The position numbers were made by a program, and so were the translations under genes. Shown here one piece after another: positions 18,226 to 26,831 of a stretch of 64,000 bases of DNA. The DNA comes from Pandoraea vervacti (lineage in GTDB: Bacteria > Pseudomonadota > Gammaproteobacteria > Burkholderiales > Burkholderiaceae), in the NCBI RefSeq assembly GCF_000934605.2, contig NZ_CP010897.2, positions 3,844,001 through 3,908,000 of the forward strand. The letters run 5' to 3'. The notes under the pieces are model-generated. The model was not told the origin of the DNA, searched no databases, and saw nothing but the letters and a program-made list of their open reading frames with translations. The stretch's first letter is position 1, and every line of letters begins with the position of its first letter.

Positions 18226-18280
18226 CGCTTCACGCCGTCCATGGGTTTCGTCTTGCAAACCCGGAGACGGACGACGCCTG

Positions 18281-18757
18281 TCAAAGACCGAGATCGCTCA
18301 ACCCCGGATGATCGTCGGGACGGCGTCCCAGCGGCCAGCGGAACAGGCGATCACTCTCGGCGATACGGGAATCGTTGATGCTGGCGTGGCGCACGGCCAT
18401 CAGCCCTTGCGCATCGAACTCCCAGTTCTCGTTGCCATACGAACGGAACCAGTTGCCCGAATCGTCTCGCCACTCGTACGCAAACCGGACCGCGATGCGG
18501 TTGTCGGCGAACGCCCACAACTCCTTGATCAGCCGGTAATCGAGTTCGCGCTGCCATTTGCGTGTCAGGAATTCGACGATCTGATCGCGTCCACGCGGAA
18601 ACTCGGCACGATTGCGCCAACGGCTGTCGACGGTATAGGCCAACGCAACTCGCGCAGGATCACGCGAGTTCCATCCGTCCTCAGCCATGCGGACTTTCTG
18701 AATTGCTGTTTCCTTTGTAAAGGGCGGAAGGGGCGGACGTGCTTCGATATCGGCCAC
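18281..18757 (-). CDS. DUF1348 / nuclear transport factor 2-like family protein
   Basis: Small cytosolic protein of 158 aa in the DUF1348 branch of the SnoaL/NTF2-like fold. The family core is clear: [82 protein letters not shown] and NENWEF. Its biochemical role is unknown for the family. The start was set at the GTG at 18757 because AGGAG lies 7 nt upstream and homology begins soon after; an ATG at 18820 in the same frame gives a 21-residue extension without ribosome binding site support. It is monocistronic, convergent with mntH. Confidence 0.85.
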   Translation of the reverse strand: MADIEARPPLPPFTKETAIQKVRMAEDGWNSRDPARVALAYTVDSRWRNRAEFPRGRDQIVEFLTRKWQRELDYRLIKELWAFADNRIAVRFAYEWRDDSGNWFRSYGNENWEFDAQGLMAVRHASINDSRIAESDRLFRWPLGRRPDDHPGLSDLGL

Positions 18758-19049
18758 GGCGAGACTCCTGTCGAAACGGTGAGGGGTGTGAGGGGAACGA
18801 CTCGCCGAGTGTATCGCCAAGCCACATTCGCTGCCTGACGCAAGGGTACGGCGCGACGGATGCTACCGTCACAACACGGCAAAAACGCGTGCTACCATCA
18901 GCCCCCCTTATCAAGTCTTATAACAACAGTGACTCACAAACGATAGGGGGCATCAGATGTCCGCGCGGGCTGGTACGAACGACGAGCTACGAATGTCGAA
19001 TGTCGCTACGTATCGCCTGGCGGGCCACATCACACTCAGGGGTATCACC

Positions 19050-19733
19050 GTGCATAAAAAGAAGTTCAGCTTTGCGCTGCTCGGCGCCGCCACGCTCTCT
19101 GTGGCAGTGCTCGGCGGTTGCGCTACCGAAAGTTCGCGTTCCATGGAAGTCGCCAAGGTCGAAAGTGCCAGCCGTCCGTACGTCGGTGTGCGCACGCCGA
19201 TCGCCGTGGGCAAGTTCGATAACCGTTCCGCTTATATGCGCGGCGTTTTTTCCGATAACGTCGACCGCCTCGGCAGTCAGGCCAAGACGATCCTGATTAC
19301 CCATCTGCAACAAACCAATCGCTTCAATGTGCTCGACCGTGACAACATGGCCGAGATCCGTCAGGAAGCCGACATCAAGAAAACGAAGCAAACGCTCAAG
19401 GGCGCCGACTACGTGATTACCGGTGATGTCGTCGAGTTCGGCCGCAAGGAAGTGGGCGACAAGCAGCTCTTCGGCATTCTCGGCCGCGGCCGCGAACAAA
19501 TCGCCTATGCCAAGGTGAACCTGAACGTGGTCGACATCGCCACGTCGGAAGTTGTCTACTCGAGCGGCGGCGCCGGCGAGTTTGCCCTGTCCAACCGCGA
19601 AGTCATCGGCTTCGGCGGCACGGCGGGTTACGACTCGACGCTCAACGGCAAGGTCCTCGACCTCGCCATGCGTGAAGCCGTCAACAACCTCGTCGCCGGC
19701 ATCGAAAGCGGCGCCTGGAAGCCCGGCAAGTAA
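19050..19733 (+). CDS. CsgG/HfaB family lipoprotein
   Basis: 227-aa predicted lipoprotein of the CsgG family. A signal peptide runs to the lipobox LGGC (Cys about residue 23), so the mature protein is lipid-anchored, probably at the outer membrane. Downstream motifs include PIAVGKFDNRS, LITHLQQTNRFNVLDRDNM and GADYVITGDVVEFGRK, characteristic of CsgG-like proteins. The GTG at 19050 was selected (AGGGG 8 nt upstream, exactly at the signal peptide); in-frame ATGs further up would bury the signal. First gene of a three-lipoprotein operon with DUF4810 and DUF799 genes. Curli subunit genes are not present here, so it is unlikely to be a curli exporter. The role in the cell envelope is unknown. Confidence 0.88.
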   Translation: MHKKKFSFALLGAATLSVAVLGGCATESSRSMEVAKVESASRPYVGVRTPIAVGKFDNRSAYMRGVFSDNVDRLGSQAKTILITHLQQTNRFNVLDRDNMAEIRQEADIKKTKQTLKGADYVITGDVVEFGRKEVGDKQLFGILGRGREQIAYAKVNLNVVDIATSEVVYSSGGAGEFALSNREVIGFGGTAGYDSTLNGKVLDLAMREAVNNLVAGIESGAWKPGK

Positions 19734-19874
19734 ACCGACCGACGCCTCTTTTGCCGCATGCCGCAGCGCGTGACATCTCATGCGCCCGATCTCGCACGTC
19801 AATACATCATGCGGGTTCGAACGCGATGCGATCGACGCGCAAGCGGCGGCATGTCTGCCAGGATCTCTATTGTC

Positions 19875-20252
19875 ATGAATCGCACCATGTCATTTGGCCG
19901 CCTTGCCGTGGCGGCCATCGCCTGCGGCGCAATCGTCGCACTATCGGGCTGCGCCACGCAGCCCAAACCCCTTTACGACTGGGAAAGCTACCAGCCGCAG
20001 GTCTACGAGTACTTCAAGGGTGAACCGAAGGAAGCGCAGATCATTGCCCTGGAGCGTGATCTGGAAAAGATCAAGGCGTCCAATAACGCAGCGCCTCCCG
20101 GCTACCACGCTCACCTGGGCCTGCTCTATGCGTCGGTCGGCAAGTCCGACAAGATGGTCGAGCAATTCCGGATCGAGAAGCAATTGTTCCCCGAGTCTGC
20201 CAACTACATCGACTTCCTGCTCAAGAACAAGACCACGGAGGCCAAGCAATGA
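19875..20252 (+). CDS. DUF4810 family lipoprotein
   Basis: 125-aa lipoprotein. The N-terminus is a signal peptide with lipobox ALSGC; the mature part contains YDWESYQPQVYEYFKGE and a TPR-like helical pair PGYHAHLGLLYASVGK with FRIEKQLFPES. This matches the DUF4810 family, commonly found between CsgG-like and DUF799 genes. The ATG at 19875 was chosen because it starts the signal peptide; ATG 19887 is an alternative. Its last four bases (ATGA) overlap the next gene, so the two are translationally coupled. Likely assembles with its two partners at the outer membrane; inference from synteny. Confidence 0.85.
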   Translation: MNRTMSFGRLAVAAIACGAIVALSGCATQPKPLYDWESYQPQVYEYFKGEPKEAQIIALERDLEKIKASNNAAPPGYHAHLGLLYASVGKSDKMVEQFRIEKQLFPESANYIDFLLKNKTTEAKQ

Positions 20253-20914
20253 TCGCCCGACTGTGTCAATGGATGATGGTCGCCGCGCTGGCCGCCGTGA
20301 TGACCGGCTGCGCCGTGCATCAAGCCAGGCCGTACGACTACACCGCGTTCAAGGAAAGCAAACCGAAGTCGATTCTGGTGCTGCCGCCTCTCAATGAATC
20401 ACCGGATATCGACGCGACTTACAGTGTGTTGTCGCAGGTCACCGTGCCGCTCGGCGAAGCTGGCTACTACGTGATGCCGGTCGCACTGGTCGACGAGTCG
20501 TTCCGTCAGAACGGCCTGAGCGTGGCTGGCGACATCCATCAGATCAGCCCTGCCAAGCTACGCGAAATCTTCGGGGCGGACGCCGCGCTCTACATCAAGA
20601 TTTCGCAGTACGGCACGAAGTACATGGTGCTCGACAGCGCTACGGTCGTGACGGTCTCCGCCGAGCTCATCGATCTGCGCAATGGGGCGAAGCTCTGGAG
20701 CGGCGCAGCCAGCGCGTCGAACAACGAAGGCAACAACAACAGTGGGGGCGGTCTGATCGGCATGTTGATCACTGCGGCCGTCAAGCAGATCGTCAACAGC
20801 GTGTCGAACGCGGGCTATGCGGTCGCGGGCACCGCCAACGCACGCCTGCTGTCTGCCGGACGTCCTAATGGCATGCTTTACGGCCCACGCTCGCCAAAGT
20901 ACGGCACCGACTAA
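20249..20914 (+). CDS. DUF799 (GNA1162-like) lipoprotein
   Basis: 221-aa lipoprotein with signal peptide and lipobox VMTGC (Cys about 21). The mature domain SILVLPPLNESPDIDATYSVLSQ, GYYVMPVALVDESFRQNG and IFGADAALYIKISQYGTKY matches DUF799, whose Neisseria member GNA1162 has a TolB-like N-terminal fold. A Gly/Asn-rich loop (NNEGNNNSGGG) precedes a hydrophobic helix. It overlaps the DUF4810 gene by four bases and completes the CsgG-DUF4810-DUF799 set. Family function is unresolved; an outer-membrane complex is likely. Confidence 0.88.
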   Translation: MIARLCQWMMVAALAAVMTGCAVHQARPYDYTAFKESKPKSILVLPPLNESPDIDATYSVLSQVTVPLGEAGYYVMPVALVDESFRQNGLSVAGDIHQISPAKLREIFGADAALYIKISQYGTKYMVLDSATVVTVSAELIDLRNGAKLWSGAASASNNEGNNNSGGGLIGMLITAAVKQIVNSVSNAGYAVAGTANARLLSAGRPNGMLYGPRSPKYGTD

Positions 20915-21295
20915 GCCCCTGCTCTCTCGCGGATGCGAGGCCTTCGCATGTCAACAAACATGCCCCGGCGGGGGAACAGCGCCGGGGCACACCATGGCTT
21001 GCGCTGACCTGCACTGATTTGTGCTGATTTGGGGAAGAACGCACACCGGGACGTGTGGACGCCGGAAACGAGGCGGAAACGAGGCGGAAATGAAGCCTGG
21101 AAGAAGCGTAAACGACAAAGCCCGCCAAAACGGCGGGCTTATTCGTGCCAATCCCGGAACGGCAGGACGGCATCCGGACTCACGGCTGGGCGCCGTCGCA
21201 CGTCATTACACAATGACGGGAATCGCCCGATGAGACGATCGACTTGCCTGGCTGCGCCAGCGACGACCGTTCGTCCGGAAGGACTTCAGACTTGC
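20915..21295. other. Intergenic region with bidirectional terminator and short repeats
   Basis: About 380 bp between the DUF799 gene and the convergent DUF3563 gene. It holds an 11-bp direct repeat around 21063-21095 (GGAAACGAGGC twice, then a degenerate copy) and a terminator at 21118-21140. Open frames across it lack ribosome binding sites. Confidence 0.5.
21118..21140. terminator. Intrinsic terminator hairpin
   Basis: AAGCCCGCC / GGCGGGCTT, a perfect 9-bp stem with a 5-nt loop, flanked by A-rich and T-containing sequence; usable from either strand. Confidence 0.75.
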
Positions 21296-21436
21296 TTAGT
21301 AACCGGCGGTTTCGAGCGCGCGGATACGTTGTTCCAGCTCAATGATGTCCTTCGACTCAGCCAGGAACGCTTCACGACGACGACGCTCAGCAGTTTCGAA
21401 CCAAGTGTTCACGACTTCAAACAGGGCGGCAAACAT
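21296..21436 (-). CDS. DUF3563 family microprotein
   Basis: 46-aa protein starting MFAALFEVVNTWFETAERRR and ending in an acidic/leucine-rich helix with Gly-Tyr at the C-terminus. The pattern (aromatic/hydrophobic amphipathic start, ERRRREAFLAESKD, then a coiled-coil-like IIELEQRIRALE) matches the DUF3563 family of short Burkholderiales/Rhizobiales proteins. A GGAG lies 7 nt before the ATG and a perfect TATAAT is about 50 bp upstream, so it is expressed as its own unit. Function unknown; an amphipathic membrane-surface peptide is possible. Confidence 0.85.
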   Translation of the reverse strand: MFAALFEVVNTWFETAERRRREAFLAESKDIIELEQRIRALETAGY

Positions 21437-21484
21437 GACGTTTCTCCATTTCAATTAGTGTGCTGCATCGCAGCAGTGTTTCGC

Positions 21485-21490
21485 ATTATA
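21485..21490 (-). promoter_or_regulatory. -10 box for DUF3563 microprotein gene
   Basis: TATAAT on the minus strand, about 49 bp upstream of the start codon, inside an AT-rich stretch. No good -35 at 17 bp (TAACCC). Confidence 0.55.
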
Positions 21491-21675
21491 TAGGGTTTTC
21501 CCGTTAAGGGTTAGCCCCTATATGGGAAAAACCAACAGAATCTGCTAGAGCGTCACTTCGAATGGAGTCGATTCCTGTAAATTTTTATTAAAATCAAATA
21601 CTTAAATAACTCACACCACATCCGGACAAGGCTCCGCGGCACGCTGTCGCAGGGGACGATCAAAATCCGGAAGAC

Positions 21676-21700
21676 AAAAAAAGCGCCGCTGGTGCGGCGC
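21676..21700 (-). terminator. Intrinsic terminator of cueR
   Basis: On the minus strand GCGCCGC-ACCA-GCGGCGC is followed by TTTTTTT. A 7-bp stem with a good T-tract, 64 bp after the cueR stop. Confidence 0.85.
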
Positions 21701-21763
21701 GTCATGGAAAAGAATCGCGGGCGTCATGACATCCCTGTCATGTCCCTGCATCCTCTTCGCCCC

Positions 21764-22318
21764 TCACGGGACGTGCCGCGCCACCTGCGCGTCGCCCTCG
21801 CCGACCAGCCCACCGTTTGCGGCACCGGTAGCGCCCGGATCGGGTGCGGAGGTCGAATGTGCCGCAGTGCCACAAGCGGCCATCGTATTCGAGCCGCCCT
21901 CGCCTTTCACCGCGGGGTTGCCAGGCAATTCCGCGGCTGCCAGCCCTTCCAGAATCGGGCAATCCGGCCGGTCGTCGCCGTGACAGTGCATGGCGAGATG
22001 CGAGAGCGTGTCACGCATGGCGACCAGTTCGCCAATGCGCTGATTGAGGTCGTCGACGTGCGATTGCGCCAGCGCCTTCACCTGCGCACTGGAGCGCCCG
22101 CGATCCTGCCACAGCGCCAGCAACTGGCGAATCTGGTCAATGCCGAAACCCAGGCGACGCGCCTGACGAATGAAGCGCAGCAGGTGGAGATCCTGTTCGC
22201 CATAACGTCGGTAACCTGCCTCGGAGCGCGGGCTCGGGGGCATCAGGCCGATACTTTCGTAGTACCGGATCATCTTGGCCGTAACGCCGCTGGCCTGTGC
22301 CGCTTGTCCGATGTTCAT
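21764..22318 (-). CDS. cueR: Cu(I)-responsive MerR family activator
   Basis: 184-aa MerR-type regulator. An N-terminal winged HTH (MNIGQAAQASGVTAKMIRYY) is followed by a dimerisation helix and the metal loop CHGDDRPDC, i.e. C-x7-C, the Cu/Ag/Au signature that distinguishes CueR from MerR or ZntR. The C-terminus is about 45 aa longer than E. coli CueR and rich in Gly/Ala/Ser, with no recognisable domain. GAGG precedes the ATG, located in the end of the upstream EEP gene, whose stop is only 7 bp away: the two are co-transcribed. Matching promoters with 19-bp spacers lie before copA and copZ. Confidence 0.93.
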   Translation of the reverse strand: MNIGQAAQASGVTAKMIRYYESIGLMPPSPRSEAGYRRYGEQDLHLLRFIRQARRLGFGIDQIRQLLALWQDRGRSSAQVKALAQSHVDDLNQRIGELVAMRDTLSHLAMHCHGDDRPDCPILEGLAAAELPGNPAVKGEGGSNTMAACGTAAHSTSAPDPGATGAANGGLVGEGDAQVARHVP

Positions 22319-22325
22319 GGCGACC

Positions 22326-23132
22326 TCACTGGGGGGAACGAGGGTTGAACGACGGGAGAGAGGAGCCGTTCACGGCCTTTTCGGTGTCCGACAGCACGAG
22401 TCGTGCACTGATAGGCGCATGATCGGAAATCCGCGACCAGGGGCGCCCGTGCAAAACCTGCGCCCCTTCGATATGAAAACCGCGCGCATAGATGCGGTCA
22501 AGTCGTAAAAGCGGCAATCCGCTCGGAAAACTGCGAGCCGGACGGCCGACACTATTCTGGAACACTTCCGTCAACGCCAGCTTTTCGGCCAGCAAACGGT
22601 CTGCCTGATTGCTCCAGTCGTTGAAGTCGCCCGCGATGATCAGCGGGGCATCCGCAGGAATCGCGTCGGCGACCCGCTCCGTGAGCATTTCGAACTGGCG
22701 CCGGCGGCCCTGCCCGGCAAGCGACAAGTGCACACACAGGCAATGCAGCGGCTGTGACAATCCCGGCACGGCGATTTCGCAATGAAGCATGCCGCGCTTT
22801 TCGAAACTATAGGTCGTGATGTCGTGATTGTCCGATTTAACGATCGGATAACGACTCAAAATCGCGTTTCCGTGGTGACCGTGTTCGTAGACGACGTTGC
22901 GGCCATAAGCGTGGTCGCGCCACATGGCCCCCGCCAGGAACTCGTGTTGCGGCTGCACCGGCCAATTGTTATGACGCACCGCATGCCGCTGGTGCATACC
23001 CTGGACTTCCTGAAGGAAGACGAGATCCGGGGCAAGCCCCTCCAACCCCGCGCGCAACTCATGAACGCGCAAGCGGTTGAACGCGGAAAAGCCCTTGTGA
23101 ATGTTGTAACTCGCGATATGCAGACTATTCAT
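22326..23132 (-). CDS. Endonuclease/exonuclease/phosphatase (EEP) family protein
   Basis: 268-aa metal-dependent hydrolase of the EEP superfamily (DNase I, exonuclease III, YbhP-like). Motifs seen: IASYNIHKGF (metal-binding Asn), FLQEVQG (catalytic Glu), HLSLAGQGRRRQ, IIAGDFNDWSNQ (Asp/Asn pair), LDRIYARG and SDHAPISARL (catalytic His). It has no signal peptide. The start ATG at 23132 (MNSLHIASYN) begins just before the first motif; an ATG four codons upstream is possible. Close relatives are usually found beside cardiolipin synthase genes, but here it is followed by cueR. Substrate (DNA, RNA or phospholipid headgroup) unknown. Confidence 0.88.
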   Translation of the reverse strand: MNSLHIASYNIHKGFSAFNRLRVHELRAGLEGLAPDLVFLQEVQGMHQRHAVRHNNWPVQPQHEFLAGAMWRDHAYGRNVVYEHGHHGNAILSRYPIVKSDNHDITTYSFEKRGMLHCEIAVPGLSQPLHCLCVHLSLAGQGRRRQFEMLTERVADAIPADAPLIIAGDFNDWSNQADRLLAEKLALTEVFQNSVGRPARSFPSGLPLLRLDRIYARGFHIEGAQVLHGRPWSRISDHAPISARLVLSDTEKAVNGSSLPSFNPRSPQ

Positions 23133-23390
23133 ATTCGGCAGCATCGACTCCGTGCCGGAAGACAGACGATATCAACTAGATGATGCCGCTTTCGGCGAAT
23201 TTCAAGACAGGTAAAGATTTAGGCAACGCAATCTACGGTATCCGCAGGTGCGTCGCCCCTCAAAATTTCATTATGCGCCGTTCCCCTTGTGCTGGGGCAA
23301 ACCGCCCTCAAACGCCGACGCGGCGGGGCTCACGAGCCTGTTCCGGTCGCCCGGCTCCGTCTGCCAAACTCCCCCTGCCACGCTATTGCA

Positions 23391-25868
23391 CTATCCCGCT
23401 GCTCCCCCGCCCTGGTCGGCGGGACGCCACCGACGCAGCAGCAGCGCATTACTGACGACACTCACGCTGCTAAGCGCCATCGCCGCCCCGGCAATCACTG
23501 GACTCAACAACCCAAGCGCCGCCAGCGGAATCCCCACGACGTTGTAGGCAAACGCCCAGAACAGGTTCTGACGGATCTTCGACCATGTGCGACGAGATAC
23601 GTCGATGGCATCCGCCACGCGCAACGGATCGCCGCGCATCAAGGTGATGCCCGCCGTCTGCATCGCCACGTCGGTACCCGACCCCATGGCGATACCGACA
23701 TCGGCCGCCGCCAGCGCCGGGGCATCGTTGATGCCGTCACCGACCATGGCTACGACCGCGCCGTCGCGCTTGAGTTGCGTGATGACGTCGGCTTTGTGTT
23801 CCGGCAGTACGTCGGCGTGCACCTCGTCGAGGCCCAGCGCGCGCGCCACCGCCCGGGCGCTTCCCGCGTTGTCGCCCGTGACCATGACGCAACGCACGCC
23901 CAACGCATGCAGACGATCGATGGCGGGCCGGGCGCTTGCCTTGAGCGTATCGCCGAACGCCAGCAGCCCAAGCAGTCGCGCCCGGGCGGACTCGCCCATC
24001 TGCTCACCGCCCGTCTCGATCAGCCAGGACACCGTACGCCCTTCATCAGCCAGTCTGGCTGCCTCCGGCGCCAGCGCCCCCTGCGAGACGCCGACTTCAT
24101 CGAGCAAGCGCGCATTTCCCAGTTGGAGCATGTGCGCACGCTGTGCACCGGCCTCCGATGCGATCCGAATCGTCGCCCGCATGCCACGGCCCGGCAATGC
24201 CGCAATGTCGGATGCCACCGGCACCGCCGACGTCTGCCCGGCCTCTTCGACCGCCGACATGACTGCCTTGGCCAACGGATGCGAACTGCCGGACTGCACC
24301 GCGGCGGCCCACTGCAACAGCCTTTCGGCCGTTGTCCCTTCGGCAGGCAGGTAAGCGACCAGACGTGGCTTGCCCTCCGTTAGCGTTCCGGTTTTGTCGA
24401 AGGCCACGACATTGATGCGATGCGCCAGTTCAAGCGCCTCGGCATCCTTGATCAGAATGCCCTGACGTGCCGCCGCGCCCGTGCCGACCATGATGGCCGC
24501 AGGCGTTGCCAGACCCAGCGCGCACGGACACGCAATCACCAGCACGGCTACGGCATTGAGCAATGCCGCCTCAAGCCCGATGCCGAGAAGCCACCCGCCA
24601 ACGACAGTGGCGATGGCGATCAGGACCACCACCGGCACGAACACTGCCGCCACCCGGTCCACGGCACGCTGGATCGGTGCCTTGCCGGCCTGAGCATCTT
24701 CGACCATGCGGATGATGCGCGCCAGCGCGGTGTCCGACCCGACTGCCGTCGTCTCCACACGCAGGGTGCCCGCACCGTTGATCGAACCGCCCACGACCTT
24801 GTCGCCATCGGCCTTGTCGATAGGCAACGGCTCTCCGGTCAGCAAGGACTCGTCCAACTGGCTCGCGCCCTCACGAATCACGCCGTCGACCGGCACTCGC
24901 TCACCGGCGCGCACCACCACCCAATCCCCCACACTGACCTGCGCAAGCGGGACCGAGACCTCGCTGGCGGCACCGTGCGGATCGCGCAGCACCCGCGCCG
25001 TTTCGGGACGCAACGCCGCCAGCGCCCGAATGGCCTCCACAGTGCGCCGCTTGGCGCGCGCTTCGAGCCACTTGCCCAAAAGCACCAACGTGATGACCAC
25101 CGCCGCCGCTTCGAAATACAAATGCGGCATGGCGCCGGAAGGCGCACGCCACCATTCGTACAGGCTTAGACCATATGCCGCCGACGTGCCCAGCGCCACG
25201 AGTAAATCCATGTTGCCGCTGCCGGCCCGCACCGCCTTGTAGCCCGCGCGGTAGAACCTCGCGCCCAGCCAGAACTGCACCGGTGTGGCAAGCAGCCACT
25301 GCACCCACGGCGGTGGCATGACATGCACACCGAACGGCTCGACGAGCATCGGCAACAACAAGGGCAGGGACAACACCGCCGCCACGGCCACAGGCCACCA
25401 TGCCGGGCCCTGTTCGGTCGCGTGGACCTGTGCCGGATCGGACACCACAGACGCCTCATACCCCGCTTTCTCGACTGCCGCAGTCAGCATGGCGATGTCC
25501 ATGACCCCGCGCACGCCTCGCACCGCCGCACGCTCGGTCGCCAGATTGACGTTCGCTTCGATCACGCCCGGCACGTTACGCAGCGCCTTTTCCACACGTC
25601 CCACGCAGGACGCGCAGGTCATGCCCCCAACGGCGAGTTCGAACGATTGCTCTGCGATCTGATATCCGGCGTCGCTCACTGCCGCCTCGACGGCGCTCAG
25701 CAAGGCCGCAGGCGTGACGTCGGCACTCGCTTCGACGGCTGCCGTTTCGGTAGCGAGATTCACATTGGCATCTGCCACACCAGGGGCACGCCGTAACGCC
25801 TTCTCCACCCGCGTCACACAAGACGCGCAGGTCATGCCTTCGATACCGACCGACCAGTTCTGAGTCAT
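23391..25868 (-). CDS. copA: Cu(I)-exporting P1B-type ATPase
   Basis: 825-aa inner-membrane ATPase that pumps Cu(I) out of the cytoplasm. Two N-terminal heavy-metal domains carry GMTCASC (C14/C17 and C85/C88). The transport site CPC is at 447-449 in [12 protein letters not shown], and the phosphorylated Asp is D491 in [20 protein letters not shown] follows, with a typical MxxS-like tail in the last helices. Eight membrane segments are expected. Transcribed divergently from copZ behind a 19-bp-spacer MerR-type promoter with a CueR dyad (25905-25935), so copper-induced via cueR. Length is normal for two-HMA CopA. Confidence 0.96.
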   Translation of the reverse strand: MTQNWSVGIEGMTCASCVTRVEKALRRAPGVADANVNLATETAAVEASADVTPAALLSAVEAAVSDAGYQIAEQSFELAVGGMTCASCVGRVEKALRNVPGVIEANVNLATERAAVRGVRGVMDIAMLTAAVEKAGYEASVVSDPAQVHATEQGPAWWPVAVAAVLSLPLLLPMLVEPFGVHVMPPPWVQWLLATPVQFWLGARFYRAGYKAVRAGSGNMDLLVALGTSAAYGLSLYEWWRAPSGAMPHLYFEAAAVVITLVLLGKWLEARAKRRTVEAIRALAALRPETARVLRDPHGAASEVSVPLAQVSVGDWVVVRAGERVPVDGVIREGASQLDESLLTGEPLPIDKADGDKVVGGSINGAGTLRVETTAVGSDTALARIIRMVEDAQAGKAPIQRAVDRVAAVFVPVVVLIAIATVVGGWLLGIGLEAALLNAVAVLVIACPCALGLATPAAIMVGTGAAARQGILIKDAEALELAHRINVVAFDKTGTLTEGKPRLVAYLPAEGTTAERLLQWAAAVQSGSSHPLAKAVMSAVEEAGQTSAVPVASDIAALPGRGMRATIRIASEAGAQRAHMLQLGNARLLDEVGVSQGALAPEAARLADEGRTVSWLIETGGEQMGESARARLLGLLAFGDTLKASARPAIDRLHALGVRCVMVTGDNAGSARAVARALGLDEVHADVLPEHKADVITQLKRDGAVVAMVGDGINDAPALAAADVGIAMGSGTDVAMQTAGITLMRGDPLRVADAIDVSRRTWSKIRQNLFWAFAYNVVGIPLAALGLLSPVIAGAAMALSSVSVVSNALLLRRWRPADQGGGAAG

Positions 25869-25904
25869 TTATGAGCCTCCGTGAGGACTGTCATCATGCG
25901 TCAC

Positions 25905-25935
25905 AGCATAGACCTTGCCATGACAGGAAGGTCAA
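25905..25935 (-). promoter_or_regulatory. CueR-type promoter of copA (19-bp spacer)
   Basis: On the minus strand TTGACC (-35, 25930-25935) and TATGCT (-10, 25905-25910) are separated by exactly 19 bp, the MerR-family hallmark. Between and over them lies a 21-bp dyad ACCTTCCTGTCATGGCAAGGT (25912-25932: arms ACCTT / AAGGT), closely like the E. coli copA CueR site. The -10 ends about 37 bp before the copA ATG. Confidence 0.9.
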
Positions 25936-26080
25936 GCCCTGTCTGGCACCTTGTTGCGTGTCACGTTCCGGGCCTTCCCAGCTCGACTCATGAAGCACTC
26001 GTCCACCACGATAGCGCCACCGGAACCGCCCATGTTTGGGGGACGTCTGACCCGTTACCCGATTCATCCGAAAAAAGCGC

Positions 26081-26111
26081 TTGAGCTTACTGCCGTGGGA
26101 AGGTCTATGAT
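26081..26111 (+). promoter_or_regulatory. CueR-type promoter of copZ (19-bp spacer)
   Basis: TTGAGC (26081-26086) and TATGAT (26106-26111) are again spaced by 19 bp, with GGAAGGT in the right half and a degenerate left half (GCTTACTG). This suggests copZ is also CueR-activated, with a weaker operator than copA. Confidence 0.75.
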
Positions 26112-26114
26112 TTG

Positions 26115-26132
26115 TGTCACTGATCAGTGACA
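26115..26132 (+). promoter_or_regulatory. 18-bp perfect palindrome at the copZ transcription start
   Basis: TGTCACTGATCAGTGACA is self-complementary over all 18 bases and begins 3 bp after the -10 box, so it covers the predicted start site. This is the position of a repressor operator or a 5'-end RNA hairpin. The regulator is unknown. Confidence 0.7.
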
Positions 26133-26166
26133 TTCGTGCAACCGAAACGCTTTCAAGGAGAGCAAC

Positions 26167-26367
26167 ATGCAAGTGCAAGTCGAAGGGATGAGCTGCGGTC
26201 ATTGCGTCAAGGCCGTCACGCGTGCGATCACCGAGCGGGATGCCGACGCCAAGGTCAACGTGGATCTCGGCGCCGGACGTGTCGACGTGCAAAGTGCATT
26301 GTCGCCCGCCGAAGTCAGCGCCGCCATTACGGAAGCCGGTTACACGGTGAAAGGCACGCAGGACTAA
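26167..26367 (+). CDS. copZ: Copper chaperone (CopZ-like heavy-metal-associated protein)
   Basis: 66-aa ferredoxin-like HMA protein that carries Cu(I) in the cytoplasm and hands it to CopA. The binding motif is GMSCGHC (Cys10, Cys13); the rest follows the beta-alpha-beta-beta-alpha-beta pattern with VNVDLGAGRVDV and AAITEAGYTV. AAGGAG precedes the ATG at good spacing. It is divergent from copA with a shared 300-bp control region. It falls in the size range of stand-alone chaperones. Confidence 0.93.
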   Translation: MQVQVEGMSCGHCVKAVTRAITERDADAKVNVDLGAGRVDVQSALSPAEVSAAITEAGYTVKGTQD

Positions 26368-26560
26368 GTCCCCGATCGGCGCGGTCGGCGCGATCGGCGC
26401 CGGATGAATGTCCGGCGTCGGTCCATTCCCACGCGCGCCGCGCGGCCTTCGCTGCAAAGCCGTAACACCTTGTGCTACGCTCTGTCTCGCCGAATACGCA
26501 ATGACGCCGCGCAATGAGTCACCAGGATTCACCGCCAAGCGACATACGTCCGGCAATACA

Positions 26561-26731
26561 CGTCTTCAGGGCGGGGTGAAAGTCCCCACCGGCGGTATGT
26601 GACGCCGCGCAGTTCGCTGCGCCGTCATGAGCCCGCGAGCGCCTGCCAGCGTTGCTTGAGCGACATCGGCGGGGTCAGCAGATCTGGTGCGAAGCCAGAG
26701 CCGACGGTCATAGTCCGGATGAGAGAAGATG
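26561..26731 (+). ncRNA. FMN riboswitch (RFN element)
   Basis: The conserved blocks are present: CTTCAGGGCGGGGTGAAAGT, CCCCACCGGCGGT, GAGCCCGCGAGCGCC, CAGATCTGGTG, GAAGCCAGAGCCGACGGT and the final ATAGTCCGGATGAGAGAAG. It lies about 100 bp upstream of ribB and lowers its expression when FMN is plentiful. A variable arm (about 26600-26625) forms a GC stem. Confidence 0.95.
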
Positions 26732-26831
26732 CGTCGACACCCGCGTGCTATGGGATGCCGTTCCATGGTCACGTCCGTTCGCATGCCCCGAAAACGTTTT
26801 TCGCCCGATTGACTTACGCGAGGAGCGTTTC

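Larger units (their letters stand above)
21437..21763. other. AT-rich intergenic region between microprotein gene and cueR
   Basis: About 330 bp with lower GC than the surroundings. It contains the microprotein promoter, an imperfect CCCTATATGGG palindrome region around 21513 and the cueR terminator at 21676-21700. No other gene is supported. Confidence 0.5.

Noticed and set aside
21029..21493. 154-codon plus-strand frame across the DUF3563 gene
   Set aside because: Runs through a terminator hairpin and direct repeats, and lies opposite the better supported microprotein gene.
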